Shown: positions 1-7,629, numbered from the stretch's first letter. The stretch: DNA of 64,000 nucleotides from Streptococcus bovimastitidis (GCF_001885095.1 NZ_LZDD01000003.1:1-64000), one strand, 5' to 3'. Program-made: numbers and translations. Notes: generated by a model not told the origin, from the letters alone.

Positions 1-3
1 AAA

Positions 4-121
4 AAGTTAAGTGACGATAGCCTAGGAGATACACCTGTACCCATGCCGAACACAGTAGTTAAGCCCTAGAACGCCTGAAGTAGTTGGGGGTTGCCCCCTG
101 TTAGATACGGAAGTCGCTTAG
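4..121 (+). rRNA. rrf: 5S ribosomal RNA
   Basis: Sequence matches the streptococcal 5S rRNA I recognise, including the CCTAGGAGATACACCTGTACC block and the complementary ends around AAGTGACGATAGC and GTCGCTT. It is the last gene of an rRNA operon whose 16S and 23S genes lie before the window, and a tRNA array follows directly. Exact ends are accurate to a few bases. Confidence 0.95.
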
Positions 122-137
122 CTTAGGAACACTCAAT

Positions 138-210
138 GGGAGTTTAGCTCAGCTGGGAGAGCATCTGCCTTACAAGCAGAGGGTCAGCGGTTCGAACCCG
201 TTAACTCCCA
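138..210 (+). tRNA. tRNA-Val (TAC)
   Basis: Complete cloverleaf: 7-bp acceptor GGGAGTT/AACTCCC, anticodon loop CTTACAA (TAC), T-loop TTCGAAC. First tRNA after the 5S gene, as is usual in streptococci. No encoded CCA. Confidence 0.97.
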
Positions 211-219
211 TATTATTAA

Positions 220-290
220 GCGGGTGTAGTTTAGTGGTAAAACTACAGCCTTCCAAGCTGTTGTCGCGAGTTCGATTCTCGTCACCCGCT
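220..290 (+). tRNA. tRNA-Gly (TCC)
   Basis: Acceptor GCGGGTG/CACCCGC, anticodon loop CTTCCAA (TCC), T-loop TTCGATT; 71 nt. Second tRNA of the array. Confidence 0.97.
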
Positions 291-325
291 TTATAGTTTT
301 TTTCCAAGCTATATATCAATAGCTT

Positions 326-399
<74 letters not shown>

Positions 400-408
400 T
401 TAATATAT

Positions 409-480
409 GGTCCGTTGGTCAAGGGGTTAAGACACCGCCTTTTCACGGCGGTAACACGGGTTCGAATCCCGTACGGACTA
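409..480 (+). tRNA. tRNA-Glu (TTC)
   Basis: Acceptor GGTCCGT/ACGGACT with a G-T first pair, anticodon loop TTTTCAC (TTC), T-arm ACGGGTTCGAATCCCGT. Confidence 0.97.
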
Positions 481-485
481 TATTT

Positions 486-575
486 GGAGGATTACCCAAG
501 TCCGGCTGAAGGGAACGGTCTTGAAAACCGTCAGGCGTGTAAAAGCGTGCGTGGGTTCGAATCCCACATCCTCCT
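486..575 (+). tRNA. tRNA-Ser (TGA)
   Basis: Class II tRNA of 90 nt with a long variable arm; acceptor GGAGGAT/ATCCTCC; anticodon loop CTTGAAA (TGA); T-loop TTCGAAT. Confidence 0.97.
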
Positions 576-585
576 TTTTACTTAT

Positions 586-659
<74 letters not shown>

Positions 660-680
660 TATACAATGTTTTGTATACAT

Positions 681-753
681 GGCTCGGTAGCTCAGTTGGT
701 AGAGCAATGGATTGAAGCTCCATGTGTCGGCGGTTCGATTCCGTCTCGCGCCA
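681..753 (+). tRNA. tRNA-Phe (GAA)
   Basis: Matches the streptococcal tRNA-Phe I recognise: GGCTCGG start, anticodon loop TTGAAGC (GAA), T-loop TTCGATT. The acceptor stem has non-Watson-Crick positions that appear normal for this tRNA in the genus. Confidence 0.94.
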
Positions 754-770
754 TTACAATTTAATATCAT

Positions 771-851
771 GGAAAGATAGCGAAGAGGCTAAACGCGGCG
801 GACTGTAAATCCGCTCCTTCGGGTTCGGGGGTTCGAATCCCTCTCTTTCCA
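771..851 (+). tRNA. tRNA-Tyr (GTA)
   Basis: Acceptor GGAAAGA/TCTTTCC, anticodon GTA within CTGTAAA, long variable arm, T-loop TTCGAAT; 81 nt, class II. Confidence 0.97.
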
Positions 852-856
852 TCCTA

Positions 857-927
857 ACGGGCATAGTTTAAAGGTAGAACTAAGGTCTCCAAAACCTTCA
901 GTGTGGGTTCAATTCCTACTGCCCGTG
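857..927 (+). tRNA. tRNA-Trp (CCA)
   Basis: Acceptor ACGGGCA/TGCCCGT, anticodon loop CTCCAAA (CCA), T-loop TTCAATT; 71 nt. Confidence 0.96.
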
Positions 928-937
928 TTTGGAATAT

Positions 938-1011
938 GGCGGGTGTGGTGAAGTGGTTAACACATCAGATTGTGGCTCTGACATTCGTGGGTTCGATTCC
1001 CATCACTCGCC
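938..1011 (+). tRNA. tRNA-His (GTG)
   Basis: Anticodon loop TTGTGGC (GTG); acceptor GCGGGTG/CACTCGC plus the extra G(-1) opposite C73 that identifies tRNA-His. Confidence 0.96.
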
Positions 1012-1019
1012 TATTTTAT

Positions 1020-1091
1020 TGGGGTATAGCCAAGCGGTAAGGCAAGGGACTTTGACTCCCTCATGCGTTGGTTCGAATCCAGCTACCCCAG
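1020..1091 (+). tRNA. tRNA-Gln (TTG)
   Basis: Acceptor TGGGGTA/TACCCCA, anticodon loop CTTTGAC (TTG), T-loop TTCGAAT; 72 nt. Confidence 0.97.
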
Positions 1092-1113
1092 TTTTTAAAT
1101 GAAAATTTGAAAT

Positions 1114-1197
1114 GCCGGCGTGGCGGAATTGGCAGACGCGCTGGACTCAAAATCCAGTGTCCTCACGGACGTGCCGGTTCGACCCCGGCCGCCGGTA
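1114..1197 (+). tRNA. tRNA-Leu (CAA)
   Basis: Class II tRNA: 84 nt, anticodon loop CTCAAAA (CAA), long variable arm, T-arm GCCGGTTCGACCCCGGC. Last gene of the array. Its 3' half and the downstream terminator are duplicated at about 4109-4193, marking it as an integration site. Confidence 0.97.
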
Positions 1198-1203
1198 TAC
1201 TTA
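1150..1203 (+). repeat. direct repeat, left end of the tRNA-Leu island (att-like)
   Basis: This 54-bp stretch, from the tRNA-Leu anticodon arm through its 3' end and a few bases beyond, recurs exactly at 4109-4162. The two copies then stay near-identical through the terminator hairpin. The copies flank about 3 kb, the pattern left by site-specific integration at a tRNA 3' end. Confidence 0.85.
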
Positions 1204-1204
1204 T

Positions 1205-1236
1205 AAAGACATGGTTTATTGACCTTGTCTTTTTTA
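1205..1236 (+). terminator. terminator of the rRNA-tRNA operon
   Basis: Hairpin AAAGACATGGT / ACCTTGTCTTT with one mismatch, followed by T residues. It lies directly downstream of tRNA-Leu. A perfect copy of the same hairpin sits at 4162-4193. Confidence 0.8.
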
Positions 1237-1314
1237 TATTGTACAGACGATTGTGAACCAAAGTTACTAAAAATTATAATCTAAATTTTTCACCTAATGT
1301 TTTTTTATTATTTG

Positions 1315-1323
1315 TGATATAAT
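1315..1323 (+). promoter_or_regulatory. extended -10 promoter for the GNAT gene
   Basis: TG-A-TATAAT with the -10 at 1318-1323 and no convincing -35. It lies about 30 bases upstream of the GNAT start. Confidence 0.55.
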
Positions 1324-1354
1324 ATATCAATTTATTTGATGAGGAGTACATGTT

Positions 1355-1879
1355 ATGATATGGGAAATAAGAACTTTAGATATATATGATAAAGAACCTT
1401 TTGATTTATTTTTGCAGGACTTATTGTTTGAAAAGAAAACTGGGTTTCGTTATTCTCTTTCAACAATTAATGAAATTGATGATTTTCATAAATATTTAAA
1501 AGATATTAAGCTTTTAGAAACAGATGCCCCTAATCCAAATTATTCACCTGCAACTAGTTATTATTTTTTTATGGATAATGTAATTTGTGCTCGTATAGAT
1601 TGTAGGTGGGATTTGTCAAAAGGAAATTTATCAAGTGAGGGAGGTCATATTGGTTATATTACTTCTCCTAGTTATAGAGGTAAGGGGATAATGTCAATTC
1701 TTCTAAAATTTGCTTTAGAGAGATTCCGTGAAAGAGGTATTGACCAAGTATTTATCACTGCTTTAATTGATAATAAGGCTAGTCGTGCAACGATTGAAAA
1801 ATTAGGTGGCAAGTTTGATTCATTTTATATTAGAGAAGATGGAGAGAAAATAGCTAGATACTGGGTACCTACTTTTTGA
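1355..1879 (+). CDS. GNAT family N-acetyltransferase
   Basis: A 174-residue protein that probably transfers an acetyl group from acetyl-CoA to an amine of an unknown small molecule or protein. The acetyl-CoA binding signature is visible as YRGKGI within HIGYITSPSYRGKGIMSILL near residues 98-117. It is followed by the usual C-terminal helix/strand with NKASRATIEKLGG. The ATG at 1355 follows GAGGAG at 1341-1346; an ATG at 1350 is out of frame. The gene lies between the two tRNA-Leu repeats, so it probably arrived with the small island. Its very AT-rich codons fit transfer. The substrate cannot be told from sequence. Confidence 0.85.
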   Translation: MIWEIRTLDIYDKEPFDLFLQDLLFEKKTGFRYSLSTINEIDDFHKYLKDIKLLETDAPNPNYSPATSYYFFMDNVICARIDCRWDLSKGNLSSEGGHIGYITSPSYRGKGIMSILLKFALERFRERGIDQVFITALIDNKASRATIEKLGGKFDSFYIREDGEKIARYWVPTF

Positions 1880-1949
1880 AATTATACATTTTTACAGTTG
1901 ATGAAAATTAAACCACAAAATAATATCTTGAAAGAAAAATATAAACTAA

Positions 1950-1978
1950 TTTATAATTTGAACACTTTTTGTTATAAT
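1950..1978 (+). promoter_or_regulatory. putative promoter of the ABC exporter pair
   Basis: A perfect -10 TATAAT (1973-1978) lies 17 bp from a weak -35 TTTATA (1950-1955). It is followed at once by the 1988-2013 palindrome, so a repressor there would block the transcription start. Confidence 0.5.
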
Positions 1979-1987
1979 TTGAAAAAC

Positions 1988-2013
1988 AACATTGAATTAG
2001 TCAATTTAATGTT
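1988..2013. promoter_or_regulatory. 26-bp near-palindrome, candidate repressor operator
   Basis: AACATTGAATT and AATTTAATGTT are 11-bp arms with one mismatch around the 4-bp centre AGTC. The site overlaps the expected transcription start of the exporter operon. Dyads of this size are typical of TetR-type repressors; lactococcal hrtBA is controlled by the TetR-family HrtR. No regulator gene is present in this island. Confidence 0.5.
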
Positions 2014-2145
2014 CAACGGTGAGTATTTGTATATTTGAAAAATCTATTTATTGGATCATTGAGTTTTTATTAGAGTAGTTTTATTAATCTAATACATACG
2101 AGAGAGTATAAATTCAACTAATAAAAAGTGAAAAAAGGAGATTAT

Positions 2146-3228
2146 ATGTTTTTAGCCATAAATGAACTAAAAGAATCGAAACTTAGGTATTCCTTGATTG
2201 TAGGGTTACTATTTCTAGTTGCTTATCTTATGTATTTTTTATCAGGTTTAGCCTATGGGTTGATACAGGAAAACCGATCTGCTATCGATTTATGGAAAGC
2301 AGATACAGTTTTGTTGTCTAAGGATGCAAATAGTACTCTAAATTTATCTTCTATAAATATTAGTGAAAAAAATAATATTGAAGCATCAAAATTAGCAACT
2401 TTAGCTCAAAGAAGCACAGTTGCTTGGAATAAACAAGAGCCAAAAGAGTCAGATAAAGAAAAAGTTAGTATATTTGGTATAAATAAGGATGAGTTTTTAA
2501 AACCTAAAATTATCAAAGGACGCTCCATCACTTCTGATAAGGAAGTAATTATTGATAAGTCTCTTGCAGATAAGTCTAATTTTAAACTTAATGATAAAAT
2601 ATATTTAGCAAACTCGATCCAAAAATATGAGATAGTAGGTATTAGCCAGAAAGCAACATTTAATGTTTCTCCCGTTATTTATATGACACTTGGTGGTTTT
2701 AAAAATATAGATTCGTCAGTCCAATCACTATTGACTAATCATGATATAAAAGTTAATGCTTTTGTAATAAAAGGAGAATTGAAAAAATATGATAAAGATA
2801 AATTTCAAAAACTATCTCTTGAAACTTTTATAAAAAAATTACCAGGATATAGTGCTCAGACAATGACATTCGGTTTTATGATCGGATTTTTAGTTATTAT
2901 TTCAGCCATAATTATTGGAATTTTTATGTATGTATTAACAATTCAAAAAGCACCGATTTTTGGAATCATGAAAGCACAAGGTATTTCGAATAAAACTATT
3001 GTAAATGCTGTATTAACACAAACTTTTTTACTAAGTCTATTTGGAAGTAGTTTAGGGCTTTTAGCAAATTGGGCGAGTTCCCTAATACTTCCACAAACAG
3101 TACCATTTCAAGGAAACTGGTTCTTTTACGGTATTATTTTTATGAGTATGATACTCTTTTCTATTTTAGGGACATTATTTTCTGTATTTGCTATTATCCG
3201 TATAGATCCCTTGAAAGCGATTGGATAG
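2146..3228 (+). CDS. FtsX-like ABC transporter permease (HrtB-like)
   Basis: A 360-residue permease of the MacB/FtsX type. There is one N-terminal membrane helix (about residues 15-37), a long extracytoplasmic domain (about 38-245) and three C-terminal helices (about 245-350). The N-terminal sequence MFLAINELKESKLRYSLI closely resembles the haem exporter permease HrtB of lactic acid bacteria, so haem/porphyrin efflux is the best guess; antimicrobial peptide efflux is an alternative. The ATG at 2146 has AAGGAG 5 bases upstream; a GTG at 2128 is in frame but lacks such a site. It pairs with the ATPase gene 9 bases downstream. Confidence 0.8.
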   Translation: MFLAINELKESKLRYSLIVGLLFLVAYLMYFLSGLAYGLIQENRSAIDLWKADTVLLSKDANSTLNLSSINISEKNNIEASKLATLAQRSTVAWNKQEPKESDKEKVSIFGINKDEFLKPKIIKGRSITSDKEVIIDKSLADKSNFKLNDKIYLANSIQKYEIVGISQKATFNVSPVIYMTLGGFKNIDSSVQSLLTNHDIKVNAFVIKGELKKYDKDKFQKLSLETFIKKLPGYSAQTMTFGFMIGFLVIISAIIIGIFMYVLTIQKAPIFGIMKAQGISNKTIVNAVLTQTFLLSLFGSSLGLLANWASSLILPQTVPFQGNWFFYGIIFMSMILFSILGTLFSVFAIIRIDPLKAIG

Positions 3229-3237
3229 GAGAACAAT

Positions 3238-3906
3238 ATGAATGTTTTAGAATTTAAAAATGTAACGAAGTCCTTTAAAGATGGTCAAACACAAATTGTT
3301 GCCCTTAAAAAAACGAATTTTAGTGCAGAGCGAGGCCAGTTTATATCTATAATTGGGCCTTCCGGTTCAGGAAAATCTACTTTTTTAACAATAGCCGGTG
3401 GTTTACAAACGCCATCGAAAGGACATGTTATCATAAATGGGAATGATTTTACTTCTTTAAATGAAAAAGAAAGATCAAAATTGCGGTTTAAAGATATTGG
3501 ATTTATTTTACAAGCCTCTAATTTGATTCCTTTTTTGACAGCTAAACAGCAACTTGAATTAGTTGATAAACTAATGAAAAATGAAAATAATCAATTGCAA
3601 GAATCTTTATTTGAGGATTTAGGTATTACTCACCTTAAAAATAAATTACCAAGGGACTTATCAGGTGGTGAAAGACAGAGATTAGCTATTGCCAGAGCAC
3701 TTTATAATGATCCAGCTATTGTTTTGGCAGACGAGCCAACGGCAAGCTTAGATTCAGAAAAAGCTTATGAAGTTGTAGAACTTTTAAAGAAAGAGTGCAA
3801 GGAAAAACAAAAGACCGTCATTATGGTAACACATGATAGAAGGATGATTGAATCATGTGATAAAATTTTTGAGATACGTGATGGTGTATTGAAGCAACAA
3901 AGATAA
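3238..3906 (+). CDS. ABC transporter ATP-binding protein (HrtA-like)
   Basis: A 222-residue ATPase with all core motifs: Walker A GPSGSGKST (about residues 40-48), Q-loop, signature LSGGERQRLAIARAL, Walker B IVLADEP and the switch His in THD. It has the LolD/MacB-type architecture and energises the permease encoded immediately upstream. The start ATG follows TAGGAG. Haem efflux is inferred from resemblance to HrtA and matters for an organism that uses exogenous haem for its cytochrome bd oxidase, which is encoded later in this window. It is the last gene before the right-hand tRNA-Leu repeat. Confidence 0.85.
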   Translation: MNVLEFKNVTKSFKDGQTQIVALKKTNFSAERGQFISIIGPSGSGKSTFLTIAGGLQTPSKGHVIINGNDFTSLNEKERSKLRFKDIGFILQASNLIPFLTAKQQLELVDKLMKNENNQLQESLFEDLGITHLKNKLPRDLSGGERQRLAIARALYNDPAIVLADEPTASLDSEKAYEVVELLKKECKEKQKTVIMVTHDRRMIESCDKIFEIRDGVLKQQR

Positions 3907-4108
3907 AATCATTAATAGTAAAATTTTATATTCAGATGGTTTAAAAATTTATTTCATATAAACGAAGGACACATCATTTGCATATTTAGAACAAGTAACG
4001 AAAAAGTTACTAAAATCTCAAAATTACTTAGTTTTTAAGTTAATTTCCAAAACTTAAACCTTATTAAATAAGTGTTTGTTGACTTTAAAAAGTGTTTGGT
4101 AGCACTCG

Positions 4109-4162
4109 AAATCCAGTGTCCTCACGGACGTGCCGGTTCGACCCCGGCCGCCGGTATACTTA
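4109..4162 (+). repeat. direct repeat, right end of the tRNA-Leu island (partial tRNA)
   Basis: An exact 54-bp copy of the 3' part of tRNA-Leu (1150-1203). The 5' acceptor, D arm and half of the anticodon arm are missing, so this is a tRNA fragment and not a gene. The base just before the repeat differs (G versus A). Confidence 0.88.
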
Positions 4163-4193
4163 AAAAGACAAGGTTTAATGACCTTGTCTTTTT
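4162..4193 (+). terminator. intrinsic terminator
   Basis: A perfect 13-bp stem AAAAAGACAAGGT / ACCTTGTCTTTTT with a 6-nt loop, ending in T residues. It is the right-hand copy of the tRNA operon terminator and now ends transcription out of the island. The rest of 3907-4272 shows no gene. Confidence 0.85.
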
Positions 4194-4278
4194 CGTTTCT
4201 CGAATATCTTCTTTTTGTCCTTAACAAGTCTCTTGCTTTCTGATATACTTTAAGAAAAGGCTTACAGGAGAAATGGTT

Positions 4279-4728
4279 ATGGAATTGAAAGAAATCATGC
4301 AAATTATTGAAGATATGAAGGTTGGCGTCTTTGCGACCATTGATAAAGATGGTAATCCCCATGCTCGTCATGCTCATATTACAGCAGCGACTGAAGAAGG
4401 CATTTTCTTTATGACTAGTCCTAGAACTCATTTCTATAAGCAATTAACTGGTAATCAACGGGTTGCTTTAACGGCAATGGTTGAAGATGGCTATCTGACT
4501 CAAGTTATTCGGATTGAAGGTCTCGCTCGTCCTGTCGAGAATGATTATCTTAAAAAAGTCTTTGCTAATAATCCTTATTATGACTATATTTACAAAGATG
4601 AATCCAGTGATAGCATGCAAGTCTTTCAAATCTATGATGGTGATGGTTTCTATCATAGCTTAACGCAAGGTCATAAATACGTCTATTCCGTTGGTAAAGA
4701 AAAAGAGACTTATGTAAGGGCCGTTTAA
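4279..4728 (+). CDS. pyridoxamine 5'-phosphate oxidase family protein
   Basis: About 149 residues forming a split-barrel flavin-binding fold. The N-terminal pattern FATIDKDGNPHARHAHI and the later FFMTSPRTHFYKQLTGN are typical of the small PNPOx-like/general stress FMN-binding family. True PNPO activity is doubtful because these short members usually bind FMN or F420-like cofactors for uncharacterised reductions. I chose ATG 4279, 8 bases after AGGAG; the ATG at 4273 lies only 2 bases from it. The gene stands alone between two terminators, just outside the island. Confidence 0.8.
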   Translation: MELKEIMQIIEDMKVGVFATIDKDGNPHARHAHITAATEEGIFFMTSPRTHFYKQLTGNQRVALTAMVEDGYLTQVIRIEGLARPVENDYLKKVFANNPYYDYIYKDESSDSMQVFQIYDGDGFYHSLTQGHKYVYSVGKEKETYVRAV

Positions 4729-4742
4729 TATTTCAGCAATTT

Positions 4743-4769
4743 AGCAAACCTTGATGGTTTGCTTTTTTT
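4743..4769 (+). terminator. intrinsic terminator
   Basis: The stem GCAAACC / GGTTTGC with loop TTGAT is followed by seven T residues. It ends the PNPOx-family gene. Confidence 0.9.
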
Positions 4770-4840
4770 GTGTCCATTAAATTTGTCCTGAATTGTCCTT
4801 CCTATGCTAAAATAGGATTATTATGATTCGGGAGCTCAAA

Positions 4841-5219
4841 ATGACAAAAAAAGAGATATTTTTAGAAATTCTCACTATTATGCAAGAAGATTCAGCGACC
4901 AGAAAAGATTTATGTCTTAAGTGATGTTAATTGTGGCTCTTCTGGGGAAAACTTTGTGGAAATGATGACATTGATGCCAAAAGTAACAGTAGTGGGCCGG
5001 CCAACGCTTGGTATCCTAGATTATTCCAACTGTTGCTTTGTGCGCTATGACGATTTCACCTTTGTCTATCCGACGTCTCGGAGCTTGGCTATTGACCATG
5101 GAAAAGGGATGACCGATATCGGAGTACTGCCTGACATTGAGATTCCCTGGACACCTGAACATCTGGAAAGGGACGTAGATTTGGACTATGTCATGGAACT
5201 CATTGAAGAAAAAAGATAA
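4841..5219 (+). pseudogene. S41 family peptidase remnant (internal deletion)
   Basis: An ATG at 4841 opens a 27-codon reading frame (MTKKEIFLEILTIMQ...) that stops at 4922. The following sequence, read in another frame from about 4911 (YVLSDVNCGSSGENF...), continues to 5219. It matches the C-terminal part of S41 peptidases, including the nucleophile region GSSGENF and the tail MTDIGVLPDIEIPWTPE. The central part of the gene, roughly 250-300 codons judging from family size, is missing and the ends are out of frame. This is a deletion relic and a functional peptidase is not expected. Confidence 0.8.
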
Positions 5220-5234
5220 TTTAAGGAGAAAGTT

Positions 5235-5768
5235 ATGGAAATAAAAAGTGAACGCCTCTTATTAAGACCTATTTCCATAAAAGATTTAATGACCACACAT
5301 GCTTATGCCAGTGATCGTGAGGCCAATACTTATATGCTTAATTTGCCAAACGATACGCTTCAGCAAACAGAGAACTTTTTAAAAGGCTGTGAAGACAATT
5401 GGAAGTCCTTTAATCAAGAAGTCTTTCAGTTAGATTTTGCCATTATTTTTGACGGTAAGCATGTTGGTGGGATAAGTCTGTCAAAAGAAGCGGGTCCGGA
5501 GGCTGAAATTGGATGGATTTTGAATCGCCATTATTGGCAAAAAGGGATTGCCTTTGAGGCTGCTAAAACCTTGATGGACTACTTCACTAAAAACTATCAG
5601 ATTAAGCATTATATTGCTCATTGCGATAGTCAAAATAAAGCTTCCTATGCTTTAATGGAAAAGCTAGGCATGACAAGAGTGTCTGTCGCAGGCGGCCGCT
5701 TTAATAAAGGGTCTCAATCAGAAAGTCAAGAATATCTGTATGAATTGAAAATAGGGAGAGAAAAATGA
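5235..5768 (+). CDS. GNAT family N-acetyltransferase (RimJ/RimL type)
   Basis: A 177-residue acetyltransferase of the RimJ/RimL-like group. It shows the opening IKSERLLLRPIS, the central strand AEIGWILNRHYWQKGIAFEA (the acetyl-CoA loop is QKGIA-like) and the end YIAHCDSQNKASYALMEKLGM. TAAGGAG lies 8 bases before the ATG. It overlaps the next gene by ATGA, so the two are translated together. The substrate is unknown: ribosomal protein N-termini or a drug-like amine are both possible. Confidence 0.88.
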   Translation: MEIKSERLLLRPISIKDLMTTHAYASDREANTYMLNLPNDTLQQTENFLKGCEDNWKSFNQEVFQLDFAIIFDGKHVGGISLSKEAGPEAEIGWILNRHYWQKGIAFEAAKTLMDYFTKNYQIKHYIAHCDSQNKASYALMEKLGMTRVSVAGGRFNKGSQSESQEYLYELKIGREK

Positions 5769-6322
5769 CTACAATCTCCAAACTCATTAATGCAAACCAA
5801 GAACTAATGACTTTGCTTCAAATCATTAAAGGTCTAGATTTACCAGATGCTTGGCTTTGTGCTGGAACTTTACGCAATTTTATTTGGAATCAACTATCCA
5901 ATAAAGCACAAGCTCTAACGACGGATGTGGATTTGGTTTTTTATGATCCTCATTTAAGTTATCAGGAGACAGTGGAATTAGAGAAGGAAATCAAGATAAA
6001 GTTTCCTCAATATGATTGGGAGGTAAAGAATGAAGTCTACATGCATATTCATACCCCAAATGCCCAGCCTTACCAAAGTGCCAGGGATGCCATTTCTAAG
6101 TTTCCTGAGAAATGCACCGCTATTGCAGCTAGATTAAATCCAGATAACCAACTAGATCTCTTTTTGCCATATGGTGAAAATGATATACTAGCATTTAAAG
6201 TCAATCCGACCCCTTTCTACCAAGGAGATCCGGAACGCCACAAAATATACAATCAGAGAATGCTCAAAAAGAATTGGAACGAGATCTGGTCACAGCTTGA
6301 AATTAATTATTTCTCTGAATAA
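5765..6322 (+). CDS. nucleotidyltransferase family protein (COG3575-like)
   Basis: A 185-residue protein with the minimal nucleotidyltransferase pattern: an N-terminal CAGTLRN strand-helix and TTDVDLVFYDP supplying paired Asp residues near 53-56. These resemble the metal-binding Asp of the NTP_transf fold. The C-terminal region has VNPTPFYQGDPERHKIYNQRMLKKNW, typical of this uncharacterised family. It overlaps the upstream GNAT gene by 4 bases. Its role is unknown; transfer of a nucleotide to a small molecule is inferred only from the fold. Confidence 0.75.
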   Translation: MTTISKLINANQELMTLLQIIKGLDLPDAWLCAGTLRNFIWNQLSNKAQALTTDVDLVFYDPHLSYQETVELEKEIKIKFPQYDWEVKNEVYMHIHTPNAQPYQSARDAISKFPEKCTAIAARLNPDNQLDLFLPYGENDILAFKVNPTPFYQGDPERHKIYNQRMLKKNWNEIWSQLEINYFSE

Positions 6323-6348
6323 ATCAGTTTGTCAAAGAAAGGTTTTCT

Positions 6349-7059
6349 ATGTCAGTCAATCTAGAATCATATAAGGAATGGGTTTCTCAACCCTGGGGTA
6401 AAATTCAATATGACTTAACCTTTGCCCAACTAGCTCATATCAAAAATCAAAGAATCTTAGATTTCGGGGCTGGCTTTGGCTTGACCAGTCAATTCTTAGC
6501 CAAAGAAAATGAGGTCATCGCTATCGAGCCAAATGAGGAGGTGCTTGATCCCCAGACGCCGCAAGCTTTTCAGAAAATTTTAGGAAGCATCGAAAAAGTA
6601 GAGGAGTTAGAAGCTCAGTCTTTCGATCTGATTATTTGCCACAATGTTTTGGAATATGTAGCTCCGCAGGAACGGACGACCTATTTGCAGGCACTAAAGC
6701 GTGTCTTGAAGCCAGATGGTCAACTATCTATTATTAAGCACAATCAGGCCGGTAAGGTCATGCAGGCAGCAGTTTTTGAAAATCGAATCGATAAAGCTTT
6801 AGGTCTACTTAACGGTGAAGACTTTGAGTCTGTGTCTTTCACGCAAGGCACTACTTATTCTTTGGAGGAATTGCTAGACGCTTCGCAGATGACCTTGGTC
6901 AAATATCAGGGATTGCGCTGCTTCTACAGCCTCCAACCTAATGCCTTCAAAACAGGCGATAATTGGTTTGCAGAAATGACCCAGCTAGAATTAGCTGTCT
7001 GTGACTTGAAACCCTATAAAGATATTAGCTTTTTACAACATATTTGGTTAAAAAATTAG
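6349..7059 (+). CDS. class I SAM-dependent methyltransferase
   Basis: A 236-residue methyltransferase with the SAM-binding motif I ILDFGAGFGLTSQFLA (about residues 36-51), an acidic residue ending strand 2 (IAIEPNEE), and motif post-II FDLIICHNVLEYV (about 92-104). The family resembles Methyltransf_11/smtA-like small-molecule methylases. It lies 26 bases downstream of the nucleotidyltransferase gene, likely in the same transcript. The substrate is unknown. Confidence 0.85.
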   Translation: MSVNLESYKEWVSQPWGKIQYDLTFAQLAHIKNQRILDFGAGFGLTSQFLAKENEVIAIEPNEEVLDPQTPQAFQKILGSIEKVEELEAQSFDLIICHNVLEYVAPQERTTYLQALKRVLKPDGQLSIIKHNQAGKVMQAAVFENRIDKALGLLNGEDFESVSFTQGTTYSLEELLDASQMTLVKYQGLRCFYSLQPNAFKTGDNWFAEMTQLELAVCDLKPYKDISFLQHIWLKN

Positions 7060-7204
7060 TTCTTTTTTCGAAAGCCTATATTAGCTAAAAACTAAGTGGA
7101 AATACCCTTTTATTATAGTTAAATATGATATCTAAACCACTTGCTTTCCCTTATGTTTAAGAGTATACTTCATCTCATATTAATTTATGAGAAGGTATAT
7201 GAGA

Positions 7205-7522
7205 ATGGAAACTATATTGGAACCCTTTTTTGCTCTTATTGGCTTTGCATTTTTAGTGGCTCTCGTTTACTTCCCTTTTAAGGGGAATATTGATGCTGCT
7301 AAGGCAGTCGGTGCTCTATACGTCGTAAGTTTTCATGATGTTGATAGACATATTGACTTGAAAGAAAACAAGAAGTTGGTGGGAAAAGTCAGGATTGTTT
7401 CTAAAACCAGTGACGGTAATTCTTACAATGTCCAGTCTAAAATGAATGACAAAAGCTTAAGAGAATTCTTGATGCAAGAATATGGTCTGACCAAGCATCA
7501 AGTTGTAGTTGCCATTGGATAA
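7205..7522 (+). CDS. small membrane-anchored hypothetical protein
   Basis: I do not recognise this protein of about 105 residues. It has one N-terminal hydrophobic helix (about residues 6-26, ALIGFAFLVALVYFPF) followed by a soluble domain rich in charged residues. GAGAAGG ends 9 bases before ATG 7205; in-frame ATGs at 7187 and 7199 are less well spaced. It looks like a single-pass protein with the C-terminus outside or at the membrane face. No recognisable partner is next to it. Confidence 0.6.
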   Translation: METILEPFFALIGFAFLVALVYFPFKGNIDAAKAVGALYVVSFHDVDRHIDLKENKKLVGKVRIVSKTSDGNSYNVQSKMNDKSLREFLMQEYGLTKHQVVVAIG

Positions 7523-7598
7523 AAAGTAAAAAGTGTATTTCATAAATGGCTCAGTTGATAAGAATCAGCCGGGTCTTTTTTTATATACAAATTTTTTC

Positions 7599-7629
7599 TT
7601 GACTTAAAGTCCACTTCAAGGTGTATACT
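7599..7629 (+). promoter_or_regulatory. MerR-type promoter with AdhR/NmlR-like operator
   Basis: The -35 TTGACT (7599-7604) and -10 TATACT (7624-7629) are 19 bp apart, the over-long spacing used by MerR-family activators. The spacer holds the dyad CTTAAAG-TCCA-CTTCAAG (7603-7620), nearly identical to the CTTAAAG-N4-CTTTAAG operator known for Bacillus AdhR. It should make the downstream dehydrogenase inducible by aldehyde or electrophile stress. No merR-type gene is in the window. Confidence 0.75.

Noticed and set aside
2128..2145. GTG at 2128 as start of the permease
   Set aside because: It has no ribosome site; AAGGAG stands just before ATG 2146 and the shorter start matches the family.
4054..4443. 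129-residue reading frame on the minus strand
   Set aside because: It crosses the tRNA-Leu fragment and the PNPOx-family gene on the other strand and has no family resemblance; a shadow frame.
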